DNA of 64,000 bases. Source: Blattabacterium cuenoti (GTDB lineage Bacteria; Bacteroidota; Bacteroidia; Flavobacteriales; Blattabacteriaceae). Positions 48,542 to 58,673 of this stretch are shown piece after piece; position 1 is the stretch's first letter, and every line of letters begins with the position of its first letter. Where the stretch lies: assembly GCF_014251255.1 (NCBI RefSeq), contig NZ_CP059182.1, positions 372,001 through 436,000 on the forward strand. Reading direction: 5' to 3'. The position numbers were made by a program, and so were the translations under genes. The notes below the pieces were generated by a model. It was not told where the DNA came from, ran no database searches, and saw only the letters and a list, made by a program, of their open reading frames with translations.

Positions 48542-49366
48542 TCAATCAAAAAAATGAATACTAACTACTAAAGTCGCTATAATTGGAATCACAAATATAA
48601 AACTATCTAATCTGTCTAAAAAACCTCCATGTCCAGGAAACCATATTCCTGAATTTTTTACACCATAAGATCTTTTTATAGTAGATTCTACTAAATCTCC
48701 AATAGATGCAAAAATAGGAACAATAAAAGAAAGAATAAACCAATATTTTTTTCCCCATGCATTATACAAAAAGATTCCAGAAATCAAACAAAAAAGCAAA
48801 CCTCCAATAAATCCTTCTATAGATTTTTTAGGAGATATAAATCTAGCTATTTTTCTTTTTCCCCATTTTTTCCCTATTAAATAGGATAGAGAATCATTTG
48901 TCCATATTAAAATAAATGTTCCCAAAACTAATTCCTTTCCCACAAGAGAATACATATAGGAGGCTAAATAAAAAGGAACTATAATATATACCAACCCTAA
49001 AATTAGATGATTCATTTGCGTTATTTTCTCCTCATGAGAAGAAGTTTTATTCAATAATTGAATAATAAAAAATATTGTAGAATAAGGAATAAAACATATA
49101 ATGTATAAAATTAATCCTTTTCTCATAAAAATATCTGCAAGTATTACAAATAAAAAAAAGAACGATGCAACTTTGATTAAAGTTTTATTAGTTTTAGATA
49201 TAGTCAAAAATTCAAATAAACAAAAAAAAGATAATATCATCATAACTATTCTAAAAAACTTATCTCCTTTTTCAATTGAAAAAACAATTAAAAAAATAAA
49301 TAAAAATCCAGTAAAAAATCTGATTAAAAAATCAAAATATTTTTCCTTACATATTTTTTTATTCAT
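48542..49366 (-). CDS. cdsA: Phosphatidate cytidylyltransferase
   Basis: Makes CDP-diacylglycerol from phosphatidate and CTP in the inner membrane. 274 residues with about seven membrane segments. The signature GDLVESTIKRSYGVKNSG followed by FPGHGGFLDRLDSF at residues 228-259 is clear, and WTNDSLSYLIGKKWGKR plus SPKKSIEGFIGG lie before it. 92 bases without a gene separate it from ftsH; in free-living relatives I recall a LUD-domain gene there. Confidence 0.95.
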   Translation of the reverse strand: MNKKICKEKYFDFLIRFFTGFLFIFLIVFSIEKGDKFFRIVMMILSFFCLFEFLTISKTNKTLIKVASFFFLFVILADIFMRKGLILYIICFIPYSTIFFIIQLLNKTSSHEEKITQMNHLILGLVYIIVPFYLASYMYSLVGKELVLGTFILIWTNDSLSYLIGKKWGKRKIARFISPKKSIEGFIGGLLFCLISGIFLYNAWGKKYWFILSFIVPIFASIGDLVESTIKRSYGVKNSGIWFPGHGGFLDRLDSFIFVIPIIATLVVSIHFFD

Positions 49367-49458
49367 ATTTATTTTTTAAACATTCTACATAACATTATGA
49401 CAATAGATATTGTAATAAATAGTTAAGTAAGTTTTAGAATAAAAACTAATTAAAAAAA

Positions 49459-51456
49459 TCAATTCTTATTTTCTTTATTAGAATTATTACTACTACTACT
49501 ATTATCATTTATAAACATATCCTCTAGATCATCAGAAAAAGGAGCTTTTCCAAAAATTCTTTTCAAATCTTCTCTAAAAAGAACTTCTTTTTCTAAAAGC
49601 TCATTAGCAAGCATAGATAGTTCTTTCTCATTATTTTTCAATATATTTTTTGCTCTTTGATATTGCTCAGCGATAATTTTAGATATTTCTTCATCTATAA
49701 TTTGTGCAGTTTTTTCACTATAAGGTTTAGAAAAAGAAAATTCATTCTGTCCTGTAGAATCATAATAAGAAATATTTCCAATTCTATCATTTAATCCAAA
49801 AATAGCTACCATAGATTGTGCTTGTTTCGTAACTCTTTCTAAATCGTTCAATGCTCCTGTAGAAACATTTTTAAAAATAATTTCTTCTGCAGATCTACCA
49901 GCCAATAAAGTACATATTTCGTCTTTCATCTGTTCTGGTGTTGTCAATTGTCTTTCTTCTGGAAGGTACCATGCAGATCCTAAAGATCTTCCTCTTGGAA
50001 CAATAGTAACTTTAACTAAAGGAGCTGCATGTTCTAATAACCAACTTATTGTTGCATGTCCTGCTTCATGATAAGCTATACGTCTTTTTTCATTTGGTTT
50101 TATAATTTTATTTTTTTTTTCTAATCCACCTATAATACGATCAATAGCATCTAAAAAATCTTGATTTTCTATTTTAGATCTATTTTTTCTTGCAGCTATA
50201 AGTGCAGACTCATTACAAACATTTGCAATATCTGCTCCACTAAATCCTGGAGTTTGTCTTGCCAAGAAATCAGTATCAATTTTATCAGAAAGAATAAGTC
50301 TATGAAGATGAACACGGAAAATTTCTTTTCTTTCATTTAATTCAGGAGGATCTACTAATATAGTTCTATCAAAACGACCAGGACGAAGTAAAGCTTTATC
50401 TAATATGTCTGATCTATTTGTAGCAGCTAAAACAATTACATTAGTATGAGTTCCAAATCCATCCATTTCTGTAAGTAATTGATTAAGAGTATTTTCTCTT
50501 TCATCATTAGATCCAGCAATATTACTTTTCCCTCTAGCTCTTCCTATAGCATCAATTTCATCAATAAATATTATACACGGAGATTTTTCTTTAGCTTTTT
50601 CAAACAAATCTCTCACTCTTGAAGCTCCTACTCCTACAAACATTTCCACAAAATCAGAACCAGATAAAGAAAAAAAAGGAACTTGTGCTTCTCCAGCAAC
50701 AGCTTTTGCTAATAATGTTTTTCCAGTTCCAGGAGGTCCTATTAAAAGAGCACCTTTTGGGATTTTTCCTCCTAACTTAGTATACTTATAAGGATTCTTT
50801 AAAAACTCTACAATCTCCTGTACTTCTTCTTTAGCTCCTTCTAAACCAGCCACATCTTTAAATGTAATTTTTACATTATCATTTTCATCAAATAATTTTG
50901 CTCTAGATTTTCCAATATTAAATATTTGTCCACCTGGACCTCCTCCAGTAGCTCCTATTTTACGAAATACAAAAAACCAAAATATTATTAATAATATAAA
51001 AAATATCCCATAATCAAAGAAGAATTTTGTTATAGTATATTCTTGTTGATTTTTAAAATCTATAATAGTATCTAAATTATATTTTTTCTTATATTCTTCA
51101 AATTTTTTCTGAAAAAATTGTAAATCTCCTATTTCAAATTCATATTTCAAAGAATGTCCTGTTGTTACAAATCTTTGACTCAAATCATCATTAGGAATGA
51201 AGGGATTATTATCGTTTAATTCATTAGAATTATGAGATAAAAATTCTTTTTTTAAATAAACATGTACAATTTCTCTATGTTTTACAATAATTTTATCTAT
51301 TTCTCCTCTTGAAAGAATATCAAAAAAAGTATCTTGATCTATTTTTTTAGGATTGGAAAAAGAAGATTTAAAGAAAAATATTCCAAAAAATATAGCCAGT
51401 ATAATTACATATACCCAAAAAAAATTATTTTTGCTCTTTACTTTTTTATTTATCAT
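49459..51456 (-). CDS. ftsH: ATP-dependent zinc metalloprotease FtsH
   Basis: Membrane-anchored AAA+ protease for membrane-protein quality control. 665 residues. Membrane segments at about 12-29 and 147-165 enclose a periplasmic domain. Walker A GPPGTGKT (240-247), [12 protein letters not shown] (Walker B), second region of homology [20 protein letters not shown], and zinc motif HEAGH (463-467). Ends in a Ser/Asn-rich tail. 2 bases after rsfS. Confidence 0.98.
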   Translation of the reverse strand: MINKKVKSKNNFFWVYVIILAIFFGIFFFKSSFSNPKKIDQDTFFDILSRGEIDKIIVKHREIVHVYLKKEFLSHNSNELNDNNPFIPNDDLSQRFVTTGHSLKYEFEIGDLQFFQKKFEEYKKKYNLDTIIDFKNQQEYTITKFFFDYGIFFILLIIFWFFVFRKIGATGGGPGGQIFNIGKSRAKLFDENDNVKITFKDVAGLEGAKEEVQEIVEFLKNPYKYTKLGGKIPKGALLIGPPGTGKTLLAKAVAGEAQVPFFSLSGSDFVEMFVGVGASRVRDLFEKAKEKSPCIIFIDEIDAIGRARGKSNIAGSNDERENTLNQLLTEMDGFGTHTNVIVLAATNRSDILDKALLRPGRFDRTILVDPPELNERKEIFRVHLHRLILSDKIDTDFLARQTPGFSGADIANVCNESALIAARKNRSKIENQDFLDAIDRIIGGLEKKNKIIKPNEKRRIAYHEAGHATISWLLEHAAPLVKVTIVPRGRSLGSAWYLPEERQLTTPEQMKDEICTLLAGRSAEEIIFKNVSTGALNDLERVTKQAQSMVAIFGLNDRIGNISYYDSTGQNEFSFSKPYSEKTAQIIDEEISKIIAEQYQRAKNILKNNEKELSMLANELLEKEVLFREDLKRIFGKAPFSDDLEDMFINDNSSSSNNSNKENKN

Positions 51457-51458
51457 AA

Positions 51459-51797
51459 TTAATTAGGATCCTTCATTTTTTTTGAATTCCAAAGACTTTC
51501 TATGTCATAATACAATCTTACCTTTTTTTGAAAAATATGGACCACAATAGAGACATAATCTATTAATATCCATTCTCCATTCTTTATCCCTTCTACATGC
51601 CAAGGTTTTTCCTGTAATTTTTCAATTGTCCTATTTTCTATAGATCTAGATATAGCACAAACTTGACTTTGAGATTCTCCATTACAAATAATAAAATAAT
51701 CACAAATAAAATTTGTTTTGTTTCTCAGATCAATAATAGAAATATCATGACCTTTTACCATTTGAATTCCTTCTATAATAATATTGTTTAATAGCAA
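51459..51797 (-). CDS. rsfS: Ribosome silencing factor RsfS
   Basis: Binds L14 and blocks subunit joining when nutrients are low. 112 residues with VKGHDISIIDLRNKTNFICDY, FIICNGESQSQVCAISRSIE, PWHVEGIKNGEWILIDYVSIV and VHIF near the end, all typical of the DUF143 family. First gene of rsfS-ftsH, divergent from birA. A minus-strand TATTTTTG element lies at 51859-51866. Confidence 0.95.
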   Translation of the reverse strand: MLLNNIIIEGIQMVKGHDISIIDLRNKTNFICDYFIICNGESQSQVCAISRSIENRTIEKLQEKPWHVEGIKNGEWILIDYVSIVVHIFQKKVRLYYDIESLWNSKKMKDPN

Positions 51798-51910
51798 AAT
51801 GAAAATTTTTTTTGTAAAAAATTATCTAATTATTTAATTTTTTTTTTAATTTCAAAAACAAAAATAAGATTTTCACTTTAAAGAAGTTAAATTTTTAATT
51901 ATAAAATATC

Positions 51911-52717
51911 TTGAAAAAGTTCATTTGGAATATATATTTAATCTTCTTAAAAGAAATTGATTCTACTAATCAATATGCAAAAAAAAATATTTCAATGTTT
52001 CCAAACTGGACTATTGTTTATGCGATCAATCAAACTCATGGAAAAGGAGTCGGAAATACTTATTGGTATGTAGAAAAAGGAAAAAATCTAACTTTTAGCA
52101 TTATTTTAAAATCAATCAATTTATCTATTGAAAAAGGATATCTTATTAACTTACTTGTAAGTAATGCAATACATAAAACATTAATAAACAATACTCTTTA
52201 TAAAATAAAAAATCCTAAAAATTATAGTCCTAGTATTATTCCTAGTTCTTATATTTGGATCAAATGGCCCAACGATATTATTTTAATAAATGAAAAAATA
52301 GGTGGAATATTAATTGAAAATACTATTTTTTACAAAAAAATACATACTAGTATTATAGGAATAGGATTAAATGTTAATCAGATACAATTCGATAAAAAAT
52401 TAAAAGCTTCTTCTTTAAAAAAAATTTTTCATAGAGATTTTAACTTAAAAAAGCTTTTTTATGACATAATTTATTCTATTCAAAAAGAATATTCACTTCT
52501 TACAAACAGTCCTTATGGAGAAAAAATAATACGAAATTATTACATTAACCATCTTTATAGAAAAAACAAAATATCTTTTTTTTATGTAAAAAAAACAATT
52601 ATTCATGGAATAATTCAAAATATTACAAAACAAGGTCATTTGATAATAGTGATAATAGAAAATAATAAATGCAAAAAATTATCTTTTTTCTCTCAAAAAG
52701 AAATACAACTCTTTTAA
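51911..52717 (+). CDS. birA: Biotin-protein ligase (BirA catalytic type, no DNA-binding domain)
   Basis: Attaches biotin to a lysine of biotin carrier domains. 268 residues; it begins directly with the catalytic domain and has no helix-turn-helix, so it should not be a repressor. The start is TTG at 51911; the first in-frame ATG is too far in. EIDSTNQYAKK, the biotinoyl-AMP loop GKGVGNTYWYVEKGKNLTFSI (diverged from the usual GRGR), IKWPNDIILINEKIGGILIEN with the conserved Lys, and IIGIGLNVNQ are visible. Its biotinylated target is outside this window. The 3' end overlaps yidC. Confidence 0.88.
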   Translation: MKKFIWNIYLIFLKEIDSTNQYAKKNISMFPNWTIVYAINQTHGKGVGNTYWYVEKGKNLTFSIILKSINLSIEKGYLINLLVSNAIHKTLINNTLYKIKNPKNYSPSIIPSSYIWIKWPNDIILINEKIGGILIENTIFYKKIHTSIIGIGLNVNQIQFDKKLKASSLKKIFHRDFNLKKLFYDIIYSIQKEYSLLTNSPYGEKIIRNYYINHLYRKNKISFFYVKKTIIHGIIQNITKQGHLIIVIIENNKCKKLSFFSQKEIQLF

Positions 52718-54522
52718 GTTTTTCCTGATTTTATTTCTTTAATTCTTGATTCCCAATAATTACGTTTTTTTGGTTTTTTTTTGTTTTCTTGTATTTTATA
52801 AAGAATTTTTTTTTCGTCTAATAGGAATTTTTTAATAAAAAATATTAATCCAATATTAATCATATTAGATGTAAAATAATAAAGAGAAAGACCAGAAGCA
52901 TAGCTATTTATAAATAATAACATAATTATAGGCATAATATATAATATAAAACGCATATCAGGAATAGAACCAGAACTGCTACTACTATTGCTATTGTTCT
53001 GAGTAGATCCATTATTACTCAATTTTGTATAAACTAAAAAAGCTAAAGAATATAACAAAGTAAGTAAACTTACATGATTTCCATAAAACGGAATAAAAAA
53101 AGGTAATTCAAAAATAGAATCATATGAAGTAAGATCATCTACCCATAAAAAAGATTTTCCTCTAAGATTAATCAAAGTAGGAAAAAATTTAAATAAAGAA
53201 TAAAAAATAGGAATTTGCAACAATGTGGAAAGACATCCAGACATAGGATTAATTCCTACTTTTTTATAGAGATCCATCATTGCTTTCTGTTTTTTAAAAG
53301 GATCAGAATTTTTAAATTTATTATTTAACTCATCTATTTCTGGACGAATTAATTTCATCATAGCATTTAATTTATATTGTTTATAAGTCACTGGAGAAAG
53401 AATTAACTTTACTACAATAGTCATTAAAATAATAATAACTCCATAATTTAAATTTGTTTTCTCTAAAAATTGAAAAATCATCAGAAAAAAATATTTATTA
53501 ATCCATTTTATAAATCCCCACCCAAATGGAATAATATTTTCAATTCCTTTTCCATATTTTTTCAAAAAGAAATAATCCAAAGGACCAAAATAAAAATGAA
53601 AACAAAAATTTAATTCCTCTTTTTTTTCTATTTCATTTAAATCTAAAGACAAATATGATTGAATTTTTTTCAAAAAATTTCCACCTAAAAAATTTTCAGA
53701 ACAAAGAAAAACATTTTTTATAGGTTTATCTGAAAAAAATATTGTAGCGAAAAATTGTTGTTTATGTGCAATCCAATCTAAATGAGATAAAGTTTTTTCT
53801 TCTGTGTTTTTTTCAGACAAATATTTAACTTTATGAGAATTTTTATCTTTAGTAGAATAATAAACTTGAGTATAAGCATTTTCCCAATTTCTATCCTTTT
53901 CTATAGAAAAAATATTTTGTTCCAAACTAATTAGAACTCTTTTTTTTAAAAAAGGTATTCCTATTGTTCTTATAAAAAATTTAACATCATATTTATTTTC
54001 TAATCCTAATTTATACACATATTCTATAAATCCTTTTCCATACGGATTTTTAGATCTCATTGTAAAAATGATATTTTTATTATTTTTTTTTACTAAAAAA
54101 GGAAAAAAATACAAATATTTTGTATTAACAAATACAACTCCATTTTTCTTATAAAAATGAATATTATATGAGAAACTAGAATTTTTTATTAAAAAAAGAT
54201 TTTTTTCATGTAAAAAATGAACAGAATCATAAGCTTTATACTTTTTTAAAAAAACTTCATCAATTATTCCTCCTAAACTAGAAATTCTAAGTTTTAAAAC
54301 TTTATTCTCTAAATAATAATTTTTTATTTTCTTTTTTTTTCCTTCTTTTTCTACAGAAAAAGAATATTTTTTATTTCTATTTTTTAGAAAAAATTCTTTG
54401 TCTTTATTTTCATTATTATAATATGATGAATTTTTTGTATTTATATATGTAAAAATTATCAATATTAACAATATTAAAAATAAACCAATAGTAGAGTTGT
54501 AATCCAAATTTTTATTCTTCAT
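52714..54522 (-). CDS. yidC: Membrane protein insertase YidC
   Basis: Inserts and folds inner-membrane proteins with or without SecYEG. 602 residues from the ATG at 54522 (MKNKNLDYNSTIG); the frame is open to 54573, deeper in pyrG. N-terminal membrane anchor at about 8-26, a large periplasmic domain, then the conserved membrane core: IILMTIVVKLILSPVTYKQYK with the groove Arg replaced by Lys, KAMMDLYKKVGINPMSGCL, and SLYYFTSNMINIGL. The tail is basic. Overlaps pyrG by 11 bases. Confidence 0.95.
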   Translation of the reverse strand: MKNKNLDYNSTIGLFLILLILIIFTYINTKNSSYYNNENKDKEFFLKNRNKKYSFSVEKEGKKKKIKNYYLENKVLKLRISSLGGIIDEVFLKKYKAYDSVHFLHEKNLFLIKNSSFSYNIHFYKKNGVVFVNTKYLYFFPFLVKKNNKNIIFTMRSKNPYGKGFIEYVYKLGLENKYDVKFFIRTIGIPFLKKRVLISLEQNIFSIEKDRNWENAYTQVYYSTKDKNSHKVKYLSEKNTEEKTLSHLDWIAHKQQFFATIFFSDKPIKNVFLCSENFLGGNFLKKIQSYLSLDLNEIEKKEELNFCFHFYFGPLDYFFLKKYGKGIENIIPFGWGFIKWINKYFFLMIFQFLEKTNLNYGVIIILMTIVVKLILSPVTYKQYKLNAMMKLIRPEIDELNNKFKNSDPFKKQKAMMDLYKKVGINPMSGCLSTLLQIPIFYSLFKFFPTLINLRGKSFLWVDDLTSYDSIFELPFFIPFYGNHVSLLTLLYSLAFLVYTKLSNNGSTQNNSNSSSSSGSIPDMRFILYIMPIIMLLFINSYASGLSLYYFTSNMINIGLIFFIKKFLLDEKKILYKIQENKKKPKKRNYWESRIKEIKSGKT

Positions 54523-56158
54523 AAGAAGACTTTTTATTTTTTTTATAAAAATATCCCTTAGAAACTTGTACAAAAGAAATAAATAAAGGATGTGGATTGA
54601 TTACTGTACTTTTATATTCAGGATGAAACTGAACTCCTAAGAAAAAAATATGATTTTCTAATTCAAAAACTTCTACTAACCCAGTCTCAGGATTAATGCC
54701 AACAGCTTTCATTCCAGCATTAGAAAAACTTTCTAAATATTCATTATTAAATTCATATCTATGACGATGTCTCTCTAAAATTTCTCTTTTTCCACCATAA
54801 ATAGAAAAAATATTAGATCCTTTTAGGAGAACACATTTCCAATTTCCCAGACGCATAGTTCCGCCTTTTTGGGTTATATTTTTTTGTTTTTCCATTAAAC
54901 TAATAACCGGACAAGAAGAATATGGATTAGTTTCATGGCTTTCTGCTTTTTTCATTCCTAATACATTTCTAGCAAATTCTATTACAGCTATTTGCATTCC
55001 CAAACAGATCCCAAAAAAAGGAATTTTATTCTCTCTTGCATGTTTTGCAGAAAGAATTTTTCCCTCTATTCCTTTTTTTCCAAAACCAGGAGCAACTAAA
55101 ATTCCAGAAATTCCATTAAAATACTTTTCTATATTTTTTTCTTTTATCATACATGAATCAATCCATTTAATATCAATATATGTTTCATTTTTTACTCCTG
55201 CATGAGTTAATGCTTCCGTAATAGATTTATACGAATCATGTAATAAAACATATTTTCCCACTAAAGCAATTGTAATTTTGCATTTAGGGTTTTTATACCT
55301 TTTAATAAAAAAATTCCATTTCTTTAAATTAGGAGTAATAGCAGTGGATAAATTTAAATTCTTTAAAACCACTTTATCAAAACATTGAAAATGCAACAAA
55401 CAAGGGATATCATATATGATCTTCGTATTAATAGATTCAATTACATGTTCTGGCTTAACGTTGCAAAACAAAGCTAATTTTTTACGAATGTTTTTCGATA
55501 TATGCTTTTCTGTTCTACAAACTAAAATATCAGCTTGAATTCCATTTTCCATTAGATTCCTAACAGAATGTTGTGTAGGTTTTGTTTTCACTTCTCCAGT
55601 AACAGATATATATGGTAAAAAAGTTAAATGAATTACTAATCCATTAGATTGTCCTAATTCCCATTTTAGTTGACGTACAGATTCAATATAAGGGAGACAT
55701 TCTATGTCTCCAACAGTTCCACCAATTTCAGTAATAACAATATCATAATTTTTAGATTCTCCAAGAATCTTAATACGTCTTTTAATTTCATTTGTAATAT
55801 GAGGTATTACTTGTACTGTTTGTCCTAAATAATTACCTTTTCTTTCATTATCAATGACTTTTTTATATATCATTCCTGATGTGATGCTGTTATTTTTTGT
55901 AGTTGGTTGATTTAAAAAACGTTCATAATGACCTAAATCCAAATCCGTTTCTACTCCATCTTTAGTTACAAAACATTCTCCATGTTCATAAGGATTTAAA
56001 GTTCCAGAATCAATATTCAAATAAGGATCCAATTTTTGTATTGTCACTTTATATCCTCTAGACTTTAGTAACATTCCTAATGAAGCTGATACAATCCCCT
56101 TTCCCAATGAAGAACTAACTCCTCCTGTAACAAAAATGTATTTTGTTTTTATCATCAA
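54512..56158 (-). CDS. pyrG: CTP synthase
   Basis: Makes CTP from UTP, ATP and glutamine. 548 residues. Synthase domain: FVTGGVSSSLGKGIVSASLG, QKLDPYLNIDSGTLNPYEHGE, EIGGTVGDIECLPYIESVRQ. Glutaminase domain: FGICLGMQIAVIEFARNVLG with the nucleophile Cys, and VQFHPEYKSTVINPHPLF with the His-Glu pair. Paired with yidC as in other Bacteroidota. Confidence 0.98.
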   Translation of the reverse strand: MMIKTKYIFVTGGVSSSLGKGIVSASLGMLLKSRGYKVTIQKLDPYLNIDSGTLNPYEHGECFVTKDGVETDLDLGHYERFLNQPTTKNNSITSGMIYKKVIDNERKGNYLGQTVQVIPHITNEIKRRIKILGESKNYDIVITEIGGTVGDIECLPYIESVRQLKWELGQSNGLVIHLTFLPYISVTGEVKTKPTQHSVRNLMENGIQADILVCRTEKHISKNIRKKLALFCNVKPEHVIESINTKIIYDIPCLLHFQCFDKVVLKNLNLSTAITPNLKKWNFFIKRYKNPKCKITIALVGKYVLLHDSYKSITEALTHAGVKNETYIDIKWIDSCMIKEKNIEKYFNGISGILVAPGFGKKGIEGKILSAKHARENKIPFFGICLGMQIAVIEFARNVLGMKKAESHETNPYSSCPVISLMEKQKNITQKGGTMRLGNWKCVLLKGSNIFSIYGGKREILERHRHRYEFNNEYLESFSNAGMKAVGINPETGLVEVFELENHIFFLGVQFHPEYKSTVINPHPLFISFVQVSKGYFYKKNKKSSYEE

Positions 56159-56244
56159 ACAAATAATAAAAATAATATGAAATATTCAATAAAAAAAACA
56201 TCAATTTATGATTCAAAAGATAATATGCAATAAAATTTTTTATT

Positions 56245-56252
56245 TATATTTG
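56245..56252 (+). promoter_or_regulatory. Likely -7 promoter element (TATATTTG) of the SRP RNA gene
   Basis: TATATTTG fits the Bacteroidota -7 consensus TAnnTTTG and ends 9 bases before the 5' end of the SRP RNA defined by its terminal helix, the right distance. No clear TTG is seen at the -33 position. Confidence 0.5.
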
Positions 56253-56260
56253 TTAAACTT

Positions 56261-56364
56261 AGGAGCAAGTCCTACGCAATCAGCTCCCTATGAAATCCTC
56301 CAGGGTGGGAACACAGCAAAGGTAAATAAGGTTGTAGCGATGTGATGTAGATTTGCTTGCTCCT
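56261..56364 (+). ncRNA. ffs: Signal recognition particle RNA (4.5S type)
   Basis: About 104 nt. The ends pair perfectly over nine bases: AGGAGCAAG (56261-56269) with CTTGCTCCT (56356-56364). The SRP domain IV hairpin is present as CAGG-GTG-GGAA-CAC-AGCA (56301-56318): a GGAA tetraloop closed by GTG/CAC, with the symmetric CAGG/AGCA internal loop that binds Ffh. Between them, CTAC/GTAG and ATCA/TGAT form a further helix around a bulge. Strand is fixed by the GGAA loop. It lies in the intergenic space before clpX. Confidence 0.93.
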
Positions 56365-56417
56365 ATTTCTTAATCATGCTCTTTTTCTCATACTACTTAC
56401 TGCACATAGAAAAGAAA

Positions 56418-57653
56418 ATGGAAAACTTATTATTTTGTAACTTTTGTGGAAGGAAAAAAAATGAAATAACTTTTCTTATATCAGGAATCAATGGCCATAT
56501 TTGTAATTTTTGTATAGAAAAAACTTATTCTATAATACATAGAAAATTTTCTCTTGTAGAAGAGCAAAAAAAAACAGAAAAAGAGGATCAATTTATTCTT
56601 AAAAAACCTAGGGAAATAAAAACTTTTTTAGATCAATATGTTATAGGACAAGAAGAAGCAAAAAAAGTGATTTCTGTTGCTGTATATAATCATTATAAAA
56701 GAATTCAATTTCTATCTTCTTATCAAAAAGAAGAAAAAAAAACAGAAAAAATAGAAATAGAAAAATCTAATATCTTATTAATTGGAAATACAGGAACTGG
56801 AAAAACTTTACTTGCTAAAAGTATTTCTAAACTTTTAAAAATTCCTTTTACAATAGCAGATGCAACAACTTTAACTGAAGCGGGATATGTTGGAGAAGAT
56901 GTAGAATCAATTTTATCTAGATTATTACAATCTGTAAATTATGATATTCACTCTGCTGAAAAAGGAATTGTCTTTATAGATGAAATAGACAAAATCTCCA
57001 GAAAAAGTAATAATCCATCTATTACCAGAGATGTATCTGGAGAAGGAGTTCAACAAGCTTTACTAAAAATACTAGAGGGATCAATAATAAATGTTCCTCC
57101 ACAAGGAGGACGAAAACATCCTGATCAAAAAATGATTCAACTAAATACAGAAAATATTTTATTTATAGCTGGAGGAACATTTGATGGAATTGAGAAAATT
57201 ATATCTGATAGAATCAATCAATTTTCTTCTATTGGATATTTGACTAGAGAAAAAAAAATAAAAAAAGAAAAAAATGAACATTATATTAAAAATATTACAT
57301 CTAATGATTTAAAAAAATTTGGTTTAATACCAGAACTTATTGGAAGATTTCCTATAATTACTTATATGAATCCATTGGATAAGATCATATTAAAAAAAAT
57401 TTTGATAGAACCTAAAAACGCTTTAATAAAACAATATAAAAAAATATTTGACATGGATAAAATATCTATGAATATCACAGATGAAGCTTTAGATGTTATT
57501 GTTGATAAAACGGTTCAACTAGGATTAGGAGCAAGAGGATTACGTTCTTTTTGTGAAAAACTTTTTTTGGATTACATGTTTAACATAGAAAAAATACAAA
57601 AAATTTTAAATGTAGATAAGAATATCGCTATAGAAAAATTATCTTGTTTATAA
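56418..57653 (+). CDS. clpX: ATP-dependent Clp protease ATP-binding subunit ClpX
   Basis: AAA+ unfoldase that feeds ClpP. 411 residues from the ATG at 56418; the upstream open frame overlaps no family sequence. Zinc-binding domain with Cys7, Cys10, Cys29 and Cys32 (CNFCG, ICNFC), Walker A GNTGTGKT (123-130), GYVGEDVESILSRLLQ, FIDEIDKISRK (Walker B), the RKHPDQKMIQLNTENILFI region, sensor motif LIPELIGRFP and GARGLRSFCE. clpP is not in the window. Convergent with obg, overlapping by 6 bases. Confidence 0.97.
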   Translation: MENLLFCNFCGRKKNEITFLISGINGHICNFCIEKTYSIIHRKFSLVEEQKKTEKEDQFILKKPREIKTFLDQYVIGQEEAKKVISVAVYNHYKRIQFLSSYQKEEKKTEKIEIEKSNILLIGNTGTGKTLLAKSISKLLKIPFTIADATTLTEAGYVGEDVESILSRLLQSVNYDIHSAEKGIVFIDEIDKISRKSNNPSITRDVSGEGVQQALLKILEGSIINVPPQGGRKHPDQKMIQLNTENILFIAGGTFDGIEKIISDRINQFSSIGYLTREKKIKKEKNEHYIKNITSNDLKKFGLIPELIGRFPIITYMNPLDKIILKKILIEPKNALIKQYKKIFDMDKISMNITDEALDVIVDKTVQLGLGARGLRSFCEKLFLDYMFNIEKIQKILNVDKNIAIEKLSCL

Positions 57654-58652
57654 TGAAGAAGAATCATCATTTATAGAATTCCACAATTTATTTTTTAACG
57701 TTATTAATCCTTCTCCTGTAAAAGAAGAAATGAATACAATATTTTCTCCTAATGAGAAAAAAACATCTTTTATTTTTTTTCTTTTTTTCAAACAAGTTAA
57801 ATCAGATTTAGAAATAGCTAACAAACGTTTTTTATATAATAAATTTGGATTAAATTTTTTTAGTTCATTTAATAAAATGATATATTCTTCTTTTTTATTT
57901 TTGGTTTCTGAAGAAATAAGAAATAACAAAACAGAATTTCGTTCTACATGTCTTAAAAAACGATGTCCTAATCCTTTCCCTTGAGACGCTTTTTCTATGA
58001 TTCCAGGAATATCTGCTAGTATAAAAGAATGATAATTGTTCATGAAAACGATTCCTAAATGAGGTCTCTTAGTTGTAAAAGAATAATTACCTATTTTTGG
58101 TTTCGCTTTTGTCAGTGTAGAAAGCAAAGTTGATTTTCCAGTATTAGGAAATCCAATTAAACCAACATCTGCTAAAATTTTTAATTCTAAAGTAATCCAA
58201 TTTCCTGTTGTTTTTATTCCAGGTTGTGCATAATGAGGAGATTGAAATTTTGAATTTTTGAAAAAAGCATTTCCTTTTCCTCCTTTTCCTCCTTCAAACA
58301 AAATTTTTTCTTGTAAATTTTTAATTATTTCTACAATAATTTTTTGATTAATATCTTTGATTATAGTTCCTACAGGAACTTCTATAAATAAATTTTTTCC
58401 ATTTGCTCCAGTAATATTATTTTTTTTACCCGGAAATCCAGATTTAGCAATCCAATGTCTATGATATTTTAAATGAACAAATGTATGAATGTGAGAATTT
58501 CCTTTAACAATAATATTTCCACCTTTTCCTCCTGAACCTCCATCTGGTCCTCCTCTTATTATATTTTTATCTCTATGAAAATGAACACATCCTGATCCAC
58601 CATTTCCACTTTTACAAAAAATTTTTATAAAGTCTACAAAATTTTCTTCCAT
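57648..58652 (-). CDS. obg: GTPase Obg/CgtA
   Basis: Ribosome-assembly GTPase of the 50S subunit. 334 residues. N-terminal Obg domain is glycine-rich (CKSGNGGSGCVHFHRDK, GGPDGGSGGKGGNI, FEGGKGGKGN), G domain has GFPNTGKST (167-175), DIPGIIEKASQGKGLGHRFLRH, and SKSD. There is no long C-terminal extension, as usual outside proteobacteria. Confidence 0.97.
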   Translation of the reverse strand: MEENFVDFIKIFCKSGNGGSGCVHFHRDKNIIRGGPDGGSGGKGGNIIVKGNSHIHTFVHLKYHRHWIAKSGFPGKKNNITGANGKNLFIEVPVGTIIKDINQKIIVEIIKNLQEKILFEGGKGGKGNAFFKNSKFQSPHYAQPGIKTTGNWITLELKILADVGLIGFPNTGKSTLLSTLTKAKPKIGNYSFTTKRPHLGIVFMNNYHSFILADIPGIIEKASQGKGLGHRFLRHVERNSVLLFLISSETKNKKEEYIILLNELKKFNPNLLYKKRLLAISKSDLTCLKKRKKIKDVFFSLGENIVFISSFTGEGLITLKNKLWNSINDDSSSL

Positions 58653-58673
58653 AAAAAAAGAAAAAAAATAAAA

